64,000 nucleotides of DNA from Nibrella saemangeumensis (GCF_039541915.1 NZ_BAABHD010000014.1:89264-153263), one strand, 5' to 3'. Counted from the first letter of the stretch, positions 43,559-53,557 are shown. A program made the numbers and translations. The notes: generated by a model from the sequence alone, not told the origin.

Positions 43559-46039
43559 CTATTGCGACAACAGATCGTCATTGGCAATACCCCGTCGTTT
43601 GCGTTTGATACCACCCTGTAACTTTCCGAACCGGTAATTCAAGGTCAGCGTGTAACGGCGCATGATGACAACATGGTCTCTGACCATATAAAACCTGGAA
43701 AGTTCGGTTACGGTATGATTCCGGCGGGCAAGTTGAAAGGGGCTGTTGAGTGATAGTGCCAGATTAGCTTTCCGGTTTTTCAGAAAGCTGTAGTTTAGTG
43801 TAGATGAATGAGTAAAGAAGCCAACGGTACGCCCCTGGAAAAATAAGGTAGATGAGTTATATGCCATGGACATACCCGCCCTCAGGGTTTTGCCAAGCGA
43901 ATAACTGCCCGTAGTGGATAGTCTATAGGTAAAGCCTGCGGTGGTTTTAAATTGCCTGTCGATACTAGTGGTATACTTGCGGTAACTGAGGCTGCTATTC
44001 AGATTGAGGGAGAGCTTGCGGAAAAAGGTAAATCCGGTTCCGACGGTGATACCCGAATTCTGCTCCGTACCAATGTTGCCATAGGTCGTTCGGGCTACGG
44101 TATCGGCCCCGATGGTTGTAAAGCGTAAAATGGCATTATCCGTAAAACTATGGTTCAGGTTTACGGATAAGTTTGTGTGATTGACGAAGGTACTGAGCGT
44201 GACATCGGCAACATGATTTACCGTCGCCCCAAGGGTGGGGTTACCGTAAGAGATATTGTAGGGGTCGAGGTTATTTACGTAGGGATTGAGATAATAGAGC
44301 CCCGGCCGCTGCAAACGCTGGCTGTACGATACTGACAGGGTGGTGGCGTTGCCAAACCTTCTGGAAAGGGTACTGTTCGGAATAATGTTAAAATAGGACT
44401 GGCTGATCCGGGTGCCGGTAGTCTGGAAGTTGGCTGAAACGTGAGTCTGCTCGGCCCTGGCACCGACCCGGAGCAGCCACGGCCCTGCCTGTAATGAAAG
44501 CGACACGTAGCCGGCATAAATGTCCTGCCGGTTGGTATACTGGTTGGTCAGGCTGGGGTCACGCATGAACAGGCCCGTACCGGCGTCTTCACGGTCAAAA
44601 AAGTAGTCGCTGGCGTTGAATCGCCAGATCGCTTTAACCCCAGCCTCCAGCGAATGCTTTTTCAGCGGCTGCGTATAATCGAGCTGAGCCGTTTGCTCGG
44701 TAAAGCGATAGTCATTTTCGGAATGCCCGCCGGTAACGGACGAGTTGCTCCTTTCCGGTAACGTATTATCCGATCCCGACGAACTGCTATTACTCAGTTC
44801 TTTGTAGGAGACGGTGAGCAATTGGCTGGTACTTTTTTTAAAGCTCAATTGATAGTCTATGCCCCAGTCGTGGCCAGGGGAACGCGTCCGAAAGGTGTTC
44901 AGCGACCGGTATGATTGCAGGGAAACGCCATTCGCATCGGTCATGTTGGCTACTGTGGTGGCAAGGCTCTGATTATTGCTTTGGGAGGTATTGTAATACA
45001 TAGTCAGCAGGTTCAGATCATTCGGTTGCCAGCTCAGTTCTCCACCCAGATTCAGGAAGTTACCCGTGCTCCGGTTTTCACCGGTCTGTTGAAGAGCGGT
45101 CTGATTTACTTTATCCAACCGGTAGGTGCTATGGGTAGTGGTTGGGCTGGTATTGCCGGTGTAGCCCCAAAGGCCCGATAGGCCCAGCTTGCCTGCTTTG
45201 GCCAGTACTGAACCGCCAACAGAGGGTCCGCCGGGAGTGCTAAAGCCTCCGCGTACCGAGCCGGAATAGCCGGTAACGTTTTTTCGATGGGTGATGATGT
45301 TGATGATACCCCCTACGCCTTCGGCCTCGTATCGGGCGGATGGATGGGTAATGATTTCGATGCTTTTGACCGAACCGGCCGGCAGGCTTTTGAACGCGTC
45401 GGATACATTATTGACAAACAGCGAAGACGGGCGGTTATTTAACAATACCTGGTAATGGCTTTTACCGTTAATGGCAATGTTGTCATCTCCATCGATCGTA
45501 AGCATCGGAATTTTCCGGAGTATCTCAAAGGTGGTGAGGTTGGTGCTTTCCGGATCGTCCGCTACCTGGTAAATGAGTTTATCCGCTTCGTAGTGAATTA
45601 GCTTTTTCCGGGCGGTTACCGTGACTTCCTGCAGGGTGGTGGATTGGGGTGAAAGTGTAATCGGGTTGAGTGTGGGTTGAGTGGAAGGCGAAGAGGGGAG
45701 GTGTAGTTTTTTTGGTGTATAGCCCATATAGGTAATCACTAACTCGTAAGACTGATTTGATAGTATGCTCAGCACAAAAGAGCCATCTTCACGAGTAGTA
45801 GCAACGCTACCGGTTGAGTGTGTACGTTCCGACCGAAGGGTAATGCTGACGCCTGCCAATGGCTGTCTGTTAACGGAATCAATGACAGATCCCGTTATAG
45901 GTAGCAAAGCAGGACCAGCAGGGGAATGCTGGGCAAAACCGGTAGATACACTATGTACCGCTAGAGCTAAACTCATTACATAGCCCTGGCATAAGGCTTT
46001 ACGTAAATAGTAAGAGCATAGATACAGGTACAAATGCAT
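43559..46039 (-). CDS. Outer-membrane beta-barrel protein of the TonB-receptor-like type
   Basis: An 826-residue protein of the group with an OMP_b-brl_3-type barrel. A signal-like start precedes a carboxypeptidase-regulatory-like domain (about 48-130: GSVIDSVNRQPLAGVSITLRS, SYELVITYMGYTPKKL). A plug-like part follows (LQEVTVTARKKLIHYEADKLIYQV, then EIITHPSARYEAEGVGGIINI) and a barrel to about 800. The protein ends in a basic, hydrophilic tail rather than an aromatic residue. It may bind or import a peptide or small ligand; no SusD partner is present. An internal ATG 21 codons downstream would also give a signal peptide. Confidence 0.88.
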   Translation of the reverse strand: MHLYLYLCSYYLRKALCQGYVMSLALAVHSVSTGFAQHSPAGPALLPITGSVIDSVNRQPLAGVSITLRSERTHSTGSVATTREDGSFVLSILSNQSYELVITYMGYTPKKLHLPSSPSTQPTLNPITLSPQSTTLQEVTVTARKKLIHYEADKLIYQVADDPESTNLTTFEILRKIPMLTIDGDDNIAINGKSHYQVLLNNRPSSLFVNNVSDAFKSLPAGSVKSIEIITHPSARYEAEGVGGIINIITHRKNVTGYSGSVRGGFSTPGGPSVGGSVLAKAGKLGLSGLWGYTGNTSPTTTHSTYRLDKVNQTALQQTGENRSTGNFLNLGGELSWQPNDLNLLTMYYNTSQSNNQSLATTVANMTDANGVSLQSYRSLNTFRTRSPGHDWGIDYQLSFKKSTSQLLTVSYKELSNSSSSGSDNTLPERSNSSVTGGHSENDYRFTEQTAQLDYTQPLKKHSLEAGVKAIWRFNASDYFFDREDAGTGLFMRDPSLTNQYTNRQDIYAGYVSLSLQAGPWLLRVGARAEQTHVSANFQTTGTRISQSYFNIIPNSTLSRRFGNATTLSVSYSQRLQRPGLYYLNPYVNNLDPYNISYGNPTLGATVNHVADVTLSTFVNHTNLSVNLNHSFTDNAILRFTTIGADTVARTTYGNIGTEQNSGITVGTGFTFFRKLSLNLNSSLSYRKYTTSIDRQFKTTAGFTYRLSTTGSYSLGKTLRAGMSMAYNSSTLFFQGRTVGFFTHSSTLNYSFLKNRKANLALSLNSPFQLARRNHTVTELSRFYMVRDHVVIMRRYTLTLNYRFGKLQGGIKRKRRGIANDDLLSQ

Positions 46040-46085
46040 AAAATGATTAATAAATTGGGTAGGAGAAAATGAATACGTCTGTATG

Positions 46086-46121
46086 CATTGATGCTACCAG
46101 TCAGGACTGGTAGCATCAATG
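46086..46121 (-). terminator. Near-perfect palindromic hairpin
   Basis: Arms CATTGATGCTACCAGTC (46086-46102) and GACTGGTAGCATCAATG (46105-46121) pair over 17 bp with a 2-nt centre. It lies 28 bp after the minus-strand stop at 46150 and before the barrel gene, so it is probably a terminator for the small paralog gene. No T-run follows directly. Confidence 0.6.
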
Positions 46122-46149
46122 GCTCTCTGCCAATGCTAGTACCTGAACA

Positions 46150-46617
46150 TTAATTACAGTCAATGCTAAGGCTCTCGCGTTCAACCGTTAATTCACCATT
46201 TGCGTTGACCGTAACCTTAAATGTATAGCGAACTTTGAGATCAGGAGCAGAACCCTGGCTAACTAAGTGAAACATTTGTCTTAAATGTTGGCTAATTGGG
46301 CCGCTTTCCGGTAAGGGTATTTGGAAAGTATTAAGGGAGTGCTGGAACCCCTTATATGTATTACCGGCTTGATCTACACCGGTGACGGTTCCCCGCAATG
46401 AAGCACTTATAATTGTTTTGTTTTTGTTGGTAACAACATGCCAATCAACAACATTATGAATCTGAACATCTATGGGTCTGCCATCGCAGGCTATATTAAC
46501 ATCCGACCAATCATATTCAAAATGTCCATTTTCGACTTCAGCCTGGGCCAGTAGTTTAGTTGAGGGCAGAAACAGGAAAGCAATAGCACATAAGACAAAA
46601 AATAGAATCTTTTTCAT
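46150..46617 (-). CDS. Small secreted protein, tandem paralog 1
   Basis: A 155-residue secreted protein; signal peptide about 1-24 (KKILFFVLCAIAFLFLPSTKLLAQ). Conserved features shared with the next gene: IACDGRPIDVQ, GTVTGVDQAGNTYKGF, VSQGSAPDLKVRYTFKVTVNANGELTVERE and a final DCN. Two Cys could form a disulfide between the early CDG and the terminal DCN. I recognise a general likeness to a wide family of small secreted 'CxGExV...TxxGxxYxG' proteins without a known function. The ATG at 46617 starts the signal peptide; the in-frame ATG at 46725 would add 36 residues that overlap the neighbour. Confidence 0.65.
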   Translation of the reverse strand: MKKILFFVLCAIAFLFLPSTKLLAQAEVENGHFEYDWSDVNIACDGRPIDVQIHNVVDWHVVTNKNKTIISASLRGTVTGVDQAGNTYKGFQHSLNTFQIPLPESGPISQHLRQMFHLVSQGSAPDLKVRYTFKVTVNANGELTVERESLSIDCN

Positions 46618-46715
46618 GATAAGGGTTTTTAAAGGTGAAAAAAGAAATAAACTGTGGAGCAAGAGAGCAAGCTCCTGACTGTCATTAGGAACACATCTCT
46701 GCCAACGCCTGAATA

Positions 46716-47189
46716 CTAATTGCAATCAGGTGTAAGCCTCTCTCGGTCAACAGTCACTTGACCATTGGGTGTAACTGTGAGATGTGCTTGAAAACGTTCT
46801 GTGAAATTGGGACCGGAACCTTGGCTGACAAAACGAATGGAATCAAGAATATTAATTGTGGAAGCTGTATAAGCGCCATCCTCATAGGTCCCATTCCGAG
46901 TGACGTTCTGATTATATTTACCAATGTATGTATTACCGGCCGCATCTACACCAGTAAGGTCAGCATTGACATGTTGATTGAAATTTACTCGTTTGCCATT
47001 AATAGCCCCCTTGCCAAATACTGCAATAGTACCCTGAATAAATATCTCAGTGCCATCGCAGGTATAGTAAGGTTCAGACACGGGAAAACTATAACTATAA
47101 TCGATAACAATGGTCTGAGCCAGCAGTTTGGAAGAAGGCAGGATTAGGAATGCAATAGCGGTTACAGCAAAGAATAGTGTCTTATTCAT
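46716..47189 (-). CDS. Small secreted protein, tandem paralog 2
   Basis: A 157-residue secreted paralog of the preceding gene; signal peptide about 1-25 (NKTLFFAVTAIAFLILPSSKLLAQ). Shared blocks: YTCDGTEIFIQG, ADLTGVDAAGNTYIGKY, VSQGSGPNFTERFQAHLTVTPNGQVTVDRE and the final DCN. The pair also share flanking bases (CTCTGCCAA near each stop), so the duplication included downstream DNA. A truncated relative is at 59397-59717 on the other strand. Function unknown. Confidence 0.65.
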   Translation of the reverse strand: MNKTLFFAVTAIAFLILPSSKLLAQTIVIDYSYSFPVSEPYYTCDGTEIFIQGTIAVFGKGAINGKRVNFNQHVNADLTGVDAAGNTYIGKYNQNVTRNGTYEDGAYTASTINILDSIRFVSQGSGPNFTERFQAHLTVTPNGQVTVDRERLTPDCN

Positions 47190-47330
47190 AGTGCAGTTTT
47201 TTGAGGTTAAAAGATAAAAATGTATAAACGTTAGCAGAGATTCGTTCTTGAATAAACGAGTTGCATTAGCAAAGTGTAAGACCGGACTTTGCGTTTCAGC
47301 CTGATAAAGGCGGGTCTTCCCTGGTTGATT

Positions 47331-48695
47331 TTAGTTGATTTTTACTATCCAGAAGTCTTCAGCCCCTTTGCTGTTTTCGGATTTCTCACCACTGGTATTA
47401 GAAATGGAGAACCCGCCTGCCAAAAAGCCGCCGTCTGTCGTAGCCACTACAGAAGTCAGGTAATCAAGTCCACTGCCCCCCAATGTTTTATCCCACTGCC
47501 TGGTGCCGTCGGCCCCAACTTTCACTAGCCAATAGTCGACGTTTCCACGTCCGTTCTCCGATTTATCAGATGACTGACCCGAACTAGATCGGGAACCGAG
47601 TAAAAAGCCGCCGTCGGGGCTGGCCGTCAAGGCAGACGCCATATCCGCGCCCGCTGTCCCGAACGACTTATCCCACAGTTTATTCCCATTAGCGTCTACC
47701 TTAACTAACCAGTAGTCGTAATCGCCCTTACTACCTTCTGATTTGTTGCCCGAAGCGCCTGAATTTGAAGTAGCCTCGAATACTAATCCTCCATCCGATG
47801 TTACCACTATTGAGTTTATTGGCAAGGTATAGTCCAGACTACTGCCACCCAGCGTCTTGTCCCATTGTTTAGTGCCGTCGGCACTAACTTTCACTAGCCA
47901 TACGTCGACCTGCCCCTTGCTGTTTTCAGATTTGTCGCCAGAACTATTAGAGTCGGAATCGCCGTAGAGTACAAAGCCACCGTCTGGCGTGGGCGCAAGA
48001 GCACTAAGGAAATCATTTTTGCCTCCACCCAGCGTTTTATCAAATTGTATATTACCGTTGGCGTCGAGCTTAATTAACCAATAATCCGCCCCTCCGTAGC
48101 CGTCCTCTGATTTGTCGTCGGAAGATGGTGAAAACGAGTAGGCCCCCACCAGATAACCGCCGTCCGGCATGGCCACCAAGGCCGTGGCTTGTTCCTCGCC
48201 AGTTCCGCCCAAGGTCTTATCCCACTGTCTGGTTCCGTTTGCATCAACTTTAACCAGCCAGCAATCGAGCCCTCCCCGTTTTTTTTCGGATTTGTCGCCA
48301 GAGACATCGGAAACGGACCAACCCGCCAGCAGAAATCCACCGTCTCTGGTGGGTATAGCTGTATTGACAAAGTCCATACCTGTTCCGCCGTAGGTTTTAT
48401 TCCATTGGGGCATACCATTAGCCCCAATCTTAATCGCCCAAACGTCGTCGTCTCCTTTACTATTCTCAGATTTGTCGCCGGAAATGCCGGATAAACTAGT
48501 ACCCGTTAAAAGAAAGCCACCGTCTGTGGAGGCTACCATGGTGATGAGACGGTCAGTTTGTGTACCACCAAAAGTTTTATCCCAGACTTTTTTCGGGCTA
48601 TGGGCCGGATCAAAAGCTGTCTCTTTTGGCTGGCAATTGGTCAGTAGGGCTATAAAGACCACAAGAAACGGGAATCTTTTTAATAGGATAAACAT
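47331..48695 (-). CDS. Lipoprotein with a seven-repeat beta-propeller
   Basis: A 454-residue lipoprotein with lipobox LTNC (Cys21). After a short linker the whole protein is seven repeats of about 58 residues, each opening with W-D-K-T-L-G-G and passing through DGGFLL-G, SGDKSEN-KG-D and YWLVKVDANG. Seven blades fit a closed beta propeller. The repeated acidic DKSEN-G loops may bind calcium (inference). It is exposed on the cell surface or in the periplasm and has no catalytic motif. It lies directly downstream of the first hybrid sensor on the same strand, with its own copy of the TTTTGGGACA element 158 bp upstream. Confidence 0.8.
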   Translation of the reverse strand: MFILLKRFPFLVVFIALLTNCQPKETAFDPAHSPKKVWDKTFGGTQTDRLITMVASTDGGFLLTGTSLSGISGDKSENSKGDDDVWAIKIGANGMPQWNKTYGGTGMDFVNTAIPTRDGGFLLAGWSVSDVSGDKSEKKRGGLDCWLVKVDANGTRQWDKTLGGTGEEQATALVAMPDGGYLVGAYSFSPSSDDKSEDGYGGADYWLIKLDANGNIQFDKTLGGGKNDFLSALAPTPDGGFVLYGDSDSNSSGDKSENSKGQVDVWLVKVSADGTKQWDKTLGGSSLDYTLPINSIVVTSDGGLVFEATSNSGASGNKSEGSKGDYDYWLVKVDANGNKLWDKSFGTAGADMASALTASPDGGFLLGSRSSSGQSSDKSENGRGNVDYWLVKVGADGTRQWDKTLGGSGLDYLTSVVATTDGGFLAGGFSISNTSGEKSENSKGAEDFWIVKIN

Positions 48696-48852
48696 AACGG
48701 TACAAAGTTTAAGGTTAACAAGAGTTGTAAGAAGGCCGAGCGTTCATAAGCAACAGCCCCTCCTGATAGCGTTCGGATTATAAAAATGTGTAGAGTTGTG
48801 TACGTTTCAACGCAGATCAAACGTCGTCAAACTGCTGAAAGAAAACCTTTAG

Positions 48853-48884
48853 TTTTGGGACAAAAGGCTTTGATTTTGGGACAA
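48853..48884 (-). promoter_or_regulatory. HTCS-type direct-repeat element, copy 2
   Basis: TTTTGGGACAA at 48853-48863 and 48874-48884, with a 21-bp period. All 32 bp match copy 1. The 40 bp on the gene side also resemble copy 1 (CAAAC-TCG-CAAAC-GCT pattern), so the similarity covers a promoter-size region. It lies between the hybrid sensor stop (48942) and the propeller lipoprotein start (48695). Confidence 0.7.
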
Positions 48885-48941
48885 AGGCAGGGGCAGCTCA
48901 CTCATTCTTGAGCAAGCGGTAGAAAATGAAAGGATGGCAGG

Positions 48942-51900
48942 CTACCGAACGGCAAACTCGCTGGGCGTCTGGTTGTAAATTTGCTTGAAAACGGTGGAGA
49001 AATAAGTGGGATTTTCAAACCCTACCAGGTATGCAGTCTCGGATACGGCATGCCCCTGGCGCAGCAACTCGGCCGCCCGCTTCACCCGGTAGTTGCGGAT
49101 AACATCGTTGGCTGACAAGTTTGTCAGCGTCGTGAGCTTGCGGTGCAGCGTGCGCCGGCTCATATTGCTCATCTCGGCCAACTGCTCCACCGAAAACTCG
49201 CTATCATCTAATCGGCTTTCGATGCACTCATAAACCTGCTTGAGAAAAGGATCTTCGATCTGCTTAGGCTCCAGGGTCGTATCTGCCGAGGTGAGCTGCC
49301 GGTGATGGTACTCCCGCAGTCTGCCCTGCCGCTCCAGCAGGTTACGCAGCCGCAGGTGCAGTTCATCGAAATGGAAGGGTTTAGTCAGGTAGTCGTCGGC
49401 CCCCTGCTGTAAGCCTTCGATGCGGCTGGGGTGGGCGGCTTTGGCCGTTAGCAGCACCACGGCAATGTGGCTGGTAGAAGACTCTTGTTTGATGAGCCGG
49501 GTCAGTTCATAGCCGTCCATCTGGGGCATCATCACATCCGAAACTACTACATCTGGCAGTTCGGTCTGCACCCGTTGCCAGCCCTCCTGCCCATCAGCGG
49601 CTGTGAGCACCCGGGCATGGGCGGCCAGTTCGCTAGCTACCAGGCTGCGCAGTTCGGTGTTGTCTTCCACCACCAGCACCAGGGGTTTACTGGAGTCATC
49701 TGTACTAGGGAGAGAGACTGGGGCAAAGATGAGTGCTGGGGATAGAGTCTCCAGCTGTGGTAGGCTGGCAGCCTGTTCATTGCCTTGTGCCAGAGCCATG
49801 GGCACCTGTAGGGTAAAGGTGGTGCCCACATCCACGGTGCTGTTGACCGAAATGGATCCTTGCATCAGTTCCGTAAGCTCTTTGACTAGTGCTAGGCCGA
49901 TGCCGGTGCCCTCGTGAGCCCGGGTGCGGGAGTCATCTACCTGATAAAAGCGGTCGAAGATGTGGGGCAGCTTGTCGGCTGGAATACCCCGGCCAGTGTC
50001 CGCTACCACGATCCGAGCCGTCGTATCGTCAGCTTCCACCTTAACGGTAACCTGTCCCCCTTCATCGGTAAACTTAAGGGCGTTTGAGACCAGGTTGTAG
50101 ATAATCTTTTCCAGTTTGTCGGCATCAAACAGCCGCTCCGGATCGGTTCCGATGGCCGTGTAAGACAACTGTATCCCTTTTTGGTGCGCCAGGGGCTGAA
50201 AGGCATCCAGCAACTGCTTCATAAAACGGCCGACCTGTCCCCGAGCCAGTGATACGTTCATGTTGCCAGCTTCGAGTTTAGAGAGGTCCAGCAACTGGTT
50301 AATGAGCCGCAGGAGTTGCCGGGCGTTGCGGTGGACCGACGACAGCGTTTGGTGGGTATCGGTATCGTATCTGGTCTCCTGCAGCAGTTTCTCGGTGGGC
50401 GACAGAATCAGCGAGAGCGGAGTGCGGAACTCGTGGGTAATGTTGGAAAAGAAGCGGGTTTTCAATTCATCCACGGCCCGGAGTTGTTCGGCTTCACGTT
50501 GTTTGAGGAGAATCTCCTGCTGTTGACGAGCCTGGTGAATGCGGAAGCGCACAAAGCCTAAGAGGGCTCCACCGAAGCTCAGGGCATAGATCAGGTAAGC
50601 CCACCAGGTGGCCCACCAGGGTGGATGGACAATCACCGCTACCGACCTGCCGGTCTGGTTCCAGATACCATCGTTGTTGGAGGCTTTTACCCGAAACGTA
50701 TAGCTGCCAGGATCTAAATTGGTGTAACTGGTATATCGACGGGTGCCACTCAATGTCCATGTTTTATCTACGCCTTTCAACTGGTAGGCATACTGGTTCT
50801 TAGCGGGTAAAACATAGTTGAGTCCTACAAATTCGAACGAGAGCGAATTCTCTTCATGGGAAAGCTCAATTCTGTCAGACAACGGATAGGCTTTATCCAG
50901 CACTTTCATAGCCGTAATAAAAACCGGCGGCATCTGGCGATTCTCAGGCAGGAGGTCGGGTTGAAACAGGTTAAAACCATTACGTCCACCAAAGATCAAT
51001 TCACCCTGTTGGCTTCGGGCAAATGCCTGATTGAATTCCTTACCCTGCAGCCCATCCTGCTCATCATAATTGCGGCAAATATTGCGGCTGACAGAGTAGC
51101 AGCAGAGCCCTTTGTCGGTGGAGAGCCATAAATTACCTTTATTGTCCTCCAGAATACCATCAATGTGGTTACTGGGTAGCCCGTCACGGGTTGTGATTGT
51201 TGTAACGGTGCCTCGCTTAAGATTCAGCCTTTTTAGCCCACCCAGATTGGTGCCCATCCAGAGTGAACCCCTCAGGTCTTTATGAAGAACCGTTATGTCC
51301 CGGCTGGTAAAATCGTCGGCATTCCCTATGTTCAGGGTAGCGTACCTGACAGGCTTATCCGGTTTAGCGTCTAACCGGCTTAAGCCTTTTCCCTGGATGG
51401 CTATCCAGATGGTACCGGACGAATCCGTCAGCAGGCTGTTGATCTGATGTTGAGGATTACGCAGATAATACGTCAGGTTGCCTTTATGCAAACGTGCGAT
51501 ACCGCCCTGACCACCTACCCATAAAGCGCCGGCTTGATCCTGTTGAATACAGGATACGCCGATGGCAGTTGGGTAACGGGTGAACTGGCCTTTGGCCTGG
51601 TCCAACTGGTGAAGGCCCTCGGGAGTACCTACCCATAAATTCCCGGCATGATCTTCAAAAAGGGCACTCACCCGATTACTTAACCGGCTACGATTAGCAA
51701 CAGGTGGGAGGTGGTAACGCCTTAGCAGATTCCCCTGCGAGTCGAGGCATAACAGGCCATCTTCATAATGATAATTACCCAGCCATATTTTTCCGCTCCG
51801 GTCTTTGAGTATGCTCGTAATATCATTTCTTTCCAGTTGCGCTAGCTCCTGATCGACTGTAATCTGGTAGGTCCTAAACTTTTTAGCTACTGGACTGGCT

Positions 51901-52904
51901 TGGTTTAACCCATTGTTGGTACCCACCCACAGCGTACCCCACCTGTCCTCGTAGACTGACCAGATGATATTGTTGCTAATAGCTGTCTTATCGGATGCGT
52001 TAGGCCGGTATACGATCCACTGTCCGGTAGCTTTATCCAGCCTTTTTAGTCCTCCGCCATGGGTGCCGATCCATAAACCATGGGCTGAGTCTTCGAAAAG
52101 CGAATTAGGAAAAAAGCTGTCACCAGGTAGATAAAGGGTTTTAGGATGGCGGTAGGTCTGTTGCCGGGTATCGAAATCCAGCTGGTACAAGCCTTTTTTG
52201 AGGGACGCCACCCACAAAGTTCCGCCGGAATCCTGATAAATCGCAATAACAAAATCCGGCATACCGTCCTGATCACCCGGCAACGCAAAGCGGGTGAACC
52301 TGCCGGTCTGTCGATTCAATTGGAATAACCCGGTAGCCGTACCCACCCATATACTACCCCGGTTGTCTTCTAAAACCGCCCGAATGGCTTTTGATTTCGG
52401 ATCAGGGGAGGCATAATAGGTGAACTGTCCGGTGGCCGGATCAAATTGATTCAGCCCCCCCTCTGTGGCCAGCCAAAGTTTGCCATGTCGATCAGCACAC
52501 AGTTGGTAGCAGATGTTTTGGTCCGGATAGGGAGTGCGGTAGGCAATGGCTTTGCCGGTACGTTTGTCAACCTGATGGATGCCTTCGCCTACGGTAGCTA
52601 TCCAGAGCTTACCGGTCTGGTCTTCACAAATGTCCCAGATGATATTGTGCCGTAAACTATGCTGAGGGTCTTTCGGATCGGGTTGGTAAACGGTGAAGGT
52701 ATAACCGTCGAACCGATTGAGTCCATTGGACGTGCCAAACCACATAAAACCTTCCCGATCCTGATGGATGCAGTGGATTCTGCTGTGCGATAATCCTTCG
52801 TTGATGGAGAAGTGGGTGAATTCCGGCGGTTGCGAATAGACCTTTGCACACATACCTGCCCCAATCAGGCAAAGCAGCAATTGAAACAGGTAGAAAGCCC
52901 TCAT
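48942..52904 (-). CDS. Hybrid two-component system sensor/regulator (HTCS) 1
   Basis: A 1320-residue one-chain two-component system. A signal peptide (1-25) precedes about a dozen two-component propeller (Reg_prop) repeats and a Y_Y_Y domain (to about 760), all periplasmic. A membrane segment (WATWWAYLIYALSFGGALLGFV) follows, then HisKA with His824 (ITHEFRTPLSLIL), HATPase_c, a receiver domain with phospho-acceptor Asp1123 (DVVVSDVMMPQMDGYELT) and a C-terminal AraC-type HTH (about 1215-1320). It senses an external ligand and acts directly as a transcription factor. The AraC region differs from that of HTCS 2 at only a few residues. The gene immediately downstream has the TTTTGGGACA element. 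Confidence 0.96.
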   Translation of the reverse strand: MRAFYLFQLLLCLIGAGMCAKVYSQPPEFTHFSINEGLSHSRIHCIHQDREGFMWFGTSNGLNRFDGYTFTVYQPDPKDPQHSLRHNIIWDICEDQTGKLWIATVGEGIHQVDKRTGKAIAYRTPYPDQNICYQLCADRHGKLWLATEGGLNQFDPATGQFTYYASPDPKSKAIRAVLEDNRGSIWVGTATGLFQLNRQTGRFTRFALPGDQDGMPDFVIAIYQDSGGTLWVASLKKGLYQLDFDTRQQTYRHPKTLYLPGDSFFPNSLFEDSAHGLWIGTHGGGLKRLDKATGQWIVYRPNASDKTAISNNIIWSVYEDRWGTLWVGTNNGLNQASPVAKKFRTYQITVDQELAQLERNDITSILKDRSGKIWLGNYHYEDGLLCLDSQGNLLRRYHLPPVANRSRLSNRVSALFEDHAGNLWVGTPEGLHQLDQAKGQFTRYPTAIGVSCIQQDQAGALWVGGQGGIARLHKGNLTYYLRNPQHQINSLLTDSSGTIWIAIQGKGLSRLDAKPDKPVRYATLNIGNADDFTSRDITVLHKDLRGSLWMGTNLGGLKRLNLKRGTVTTITTRDGLPSNHIDGILEDNKGNLWLSTDKGLCCYSVSRNICRNYDEQDGLQGKEFNQAFARSQQGELIFGGRNGFNLFQPDLLPENRQMPPVFITAMKVLDKAYPLSDRIELSHEENSLSFEFVGLNYVLPAKNQYAYQLKGVDKTWTLSGTRRYTSYTNLDPGSYTFRVKASNNDGIWNQTGRSVAVIVHPPWWATWWAYLIYALSFGGALLGFVRFRIHQARQQQEILLKQREAEQLRAVDELKTRFFSNITHEFRTPLSLILSPTEKLLQETRYDTDTHQTLSSVHRNARQLLRLINQLLDLSKLEAGNMNVSLARGQVGRFMKQLLDAFQPLAHQKGIQLSYTAIGTDPERLFDADKLEKIIYNLVSNALKFTDEGGQVTVKVEADDTTARIVVADTGRGIPADKLPHIFDRFYQVDDSRTRAHEGTGIGLALVKELTELMQGSISVNSTVDVGTTFTLQVPMALAQGNEQAASLPQLETLSPALIFAPVSLPSTDDSSKPLVLVVEDNTELRSLVASELAAHARVLTAADGQEGWQRVQTELPDVVVSDVMMPQMDGYELTRLIKQESSTSHIAVVLLTAKAAHPSRIEGLQQGADDYLTKPFHFDELHLRLRNLLERQGRLREYHHRQLTSADTTLEPKQIEDPFLKQVYECIESRLDDSEFSVEQLAEMSNMSRRTLHRKLTTLTNLSANDVIRNYRVKRAAELLRQGHAVSETAYLVGFENPTYFSTVFKQIYNQTPSEFAVR

Positions 52905-53143
52905 GCGTACGTCAAAAGATAGGCAATAGGTTAGGGATATAGATTAGGCACAACACCTAACATATACATTTCTCCACTAAGAGAACGATACCCATTTATT
53001 ATTCGGTTACCATTTCATCTGCTATCGCTCTGGTATATACGCTATTTGGAAAATAAGTTACTTTATGTCCGGACACGTTCAGGCAACCTAGTTGTCTTTT
53101 CGGTCGATGACAACAAAGAGTGAACGTTCATTCACGTTGAGGA

Positions 53144-53495
53144 TTATTGTTTTCTGAGGGGTAATAGAAAGTCTGGATGACCTGCCATACGGATCGCCTG
53201 ATACCAGGACTTTTTGGGTTGCCAGGAGCCTTTTGGTCCTACTAAACCACAGGTTGAAAACTGCGTGGAACTGGCAGGATCTACATCCCGCAGCATGTAC
53301 ATCTGCGCCCGGTATTCCCGGATAAAGCCAACAGATCTGCATCTTGTCTAAAGGGTCATCCACAAACGCATTGGCACCCATGAATTGATCGATGGTAATG
53401 GGTGGCGCCGTAGCTGTCCATTTCTGGCTTGCCGGATCACTCGCCTGGTCTGGATAAAGGTTATGCCTGGCAGGCACAAAATGTAACAGAATCAA
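53144..53495 (-). pseudogene. Frameshifted fragment of a secreted protein
   Basis: Two joined reading frames on the minus strand encode one plausible protein. The first (from 53495) reads RHNLYPDQASDP, then ITIDQFMGANAFVDDPLDKMQ, and goes off frame near 53330. The second, shifted by one base, reads GFIREYRAQMYMLRDVDP and later GPKGSWQPKKSWYQAI until a TAA at 53144-53146. The joint FVDDPLDKM-Q-x-GFIREY is the pattern of secreted glycosidase-like proteins in which this block is followed by a GP-G-W-PK-SWY segment (recalled, not searched). Only a C-terminal-like portion remains, so it is decayed. It lies upstream of HTCS 1. The family is not certain. Confidence 0.5.
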
Positions 53496-53557
53496 TCCTA
53501 ACGTTGATGCGCAATGGTTAAAAAGAGATTCATGGCCGTGATTAGTAAGCGCAATAT

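Noticed and set aside
46600..46725. N-terminal extension of the small secreted paralog from ATG 46725
   Set aside because: It would place 36 residues before a perfect signal peptide and overlap the neighbouring stop.
53088..53495. Intact 135-residue gene
   Set aside because: The second half in this frame has no plausible protein pattern, whereas the frame shifted by one base does. I list it as a pseudogene.
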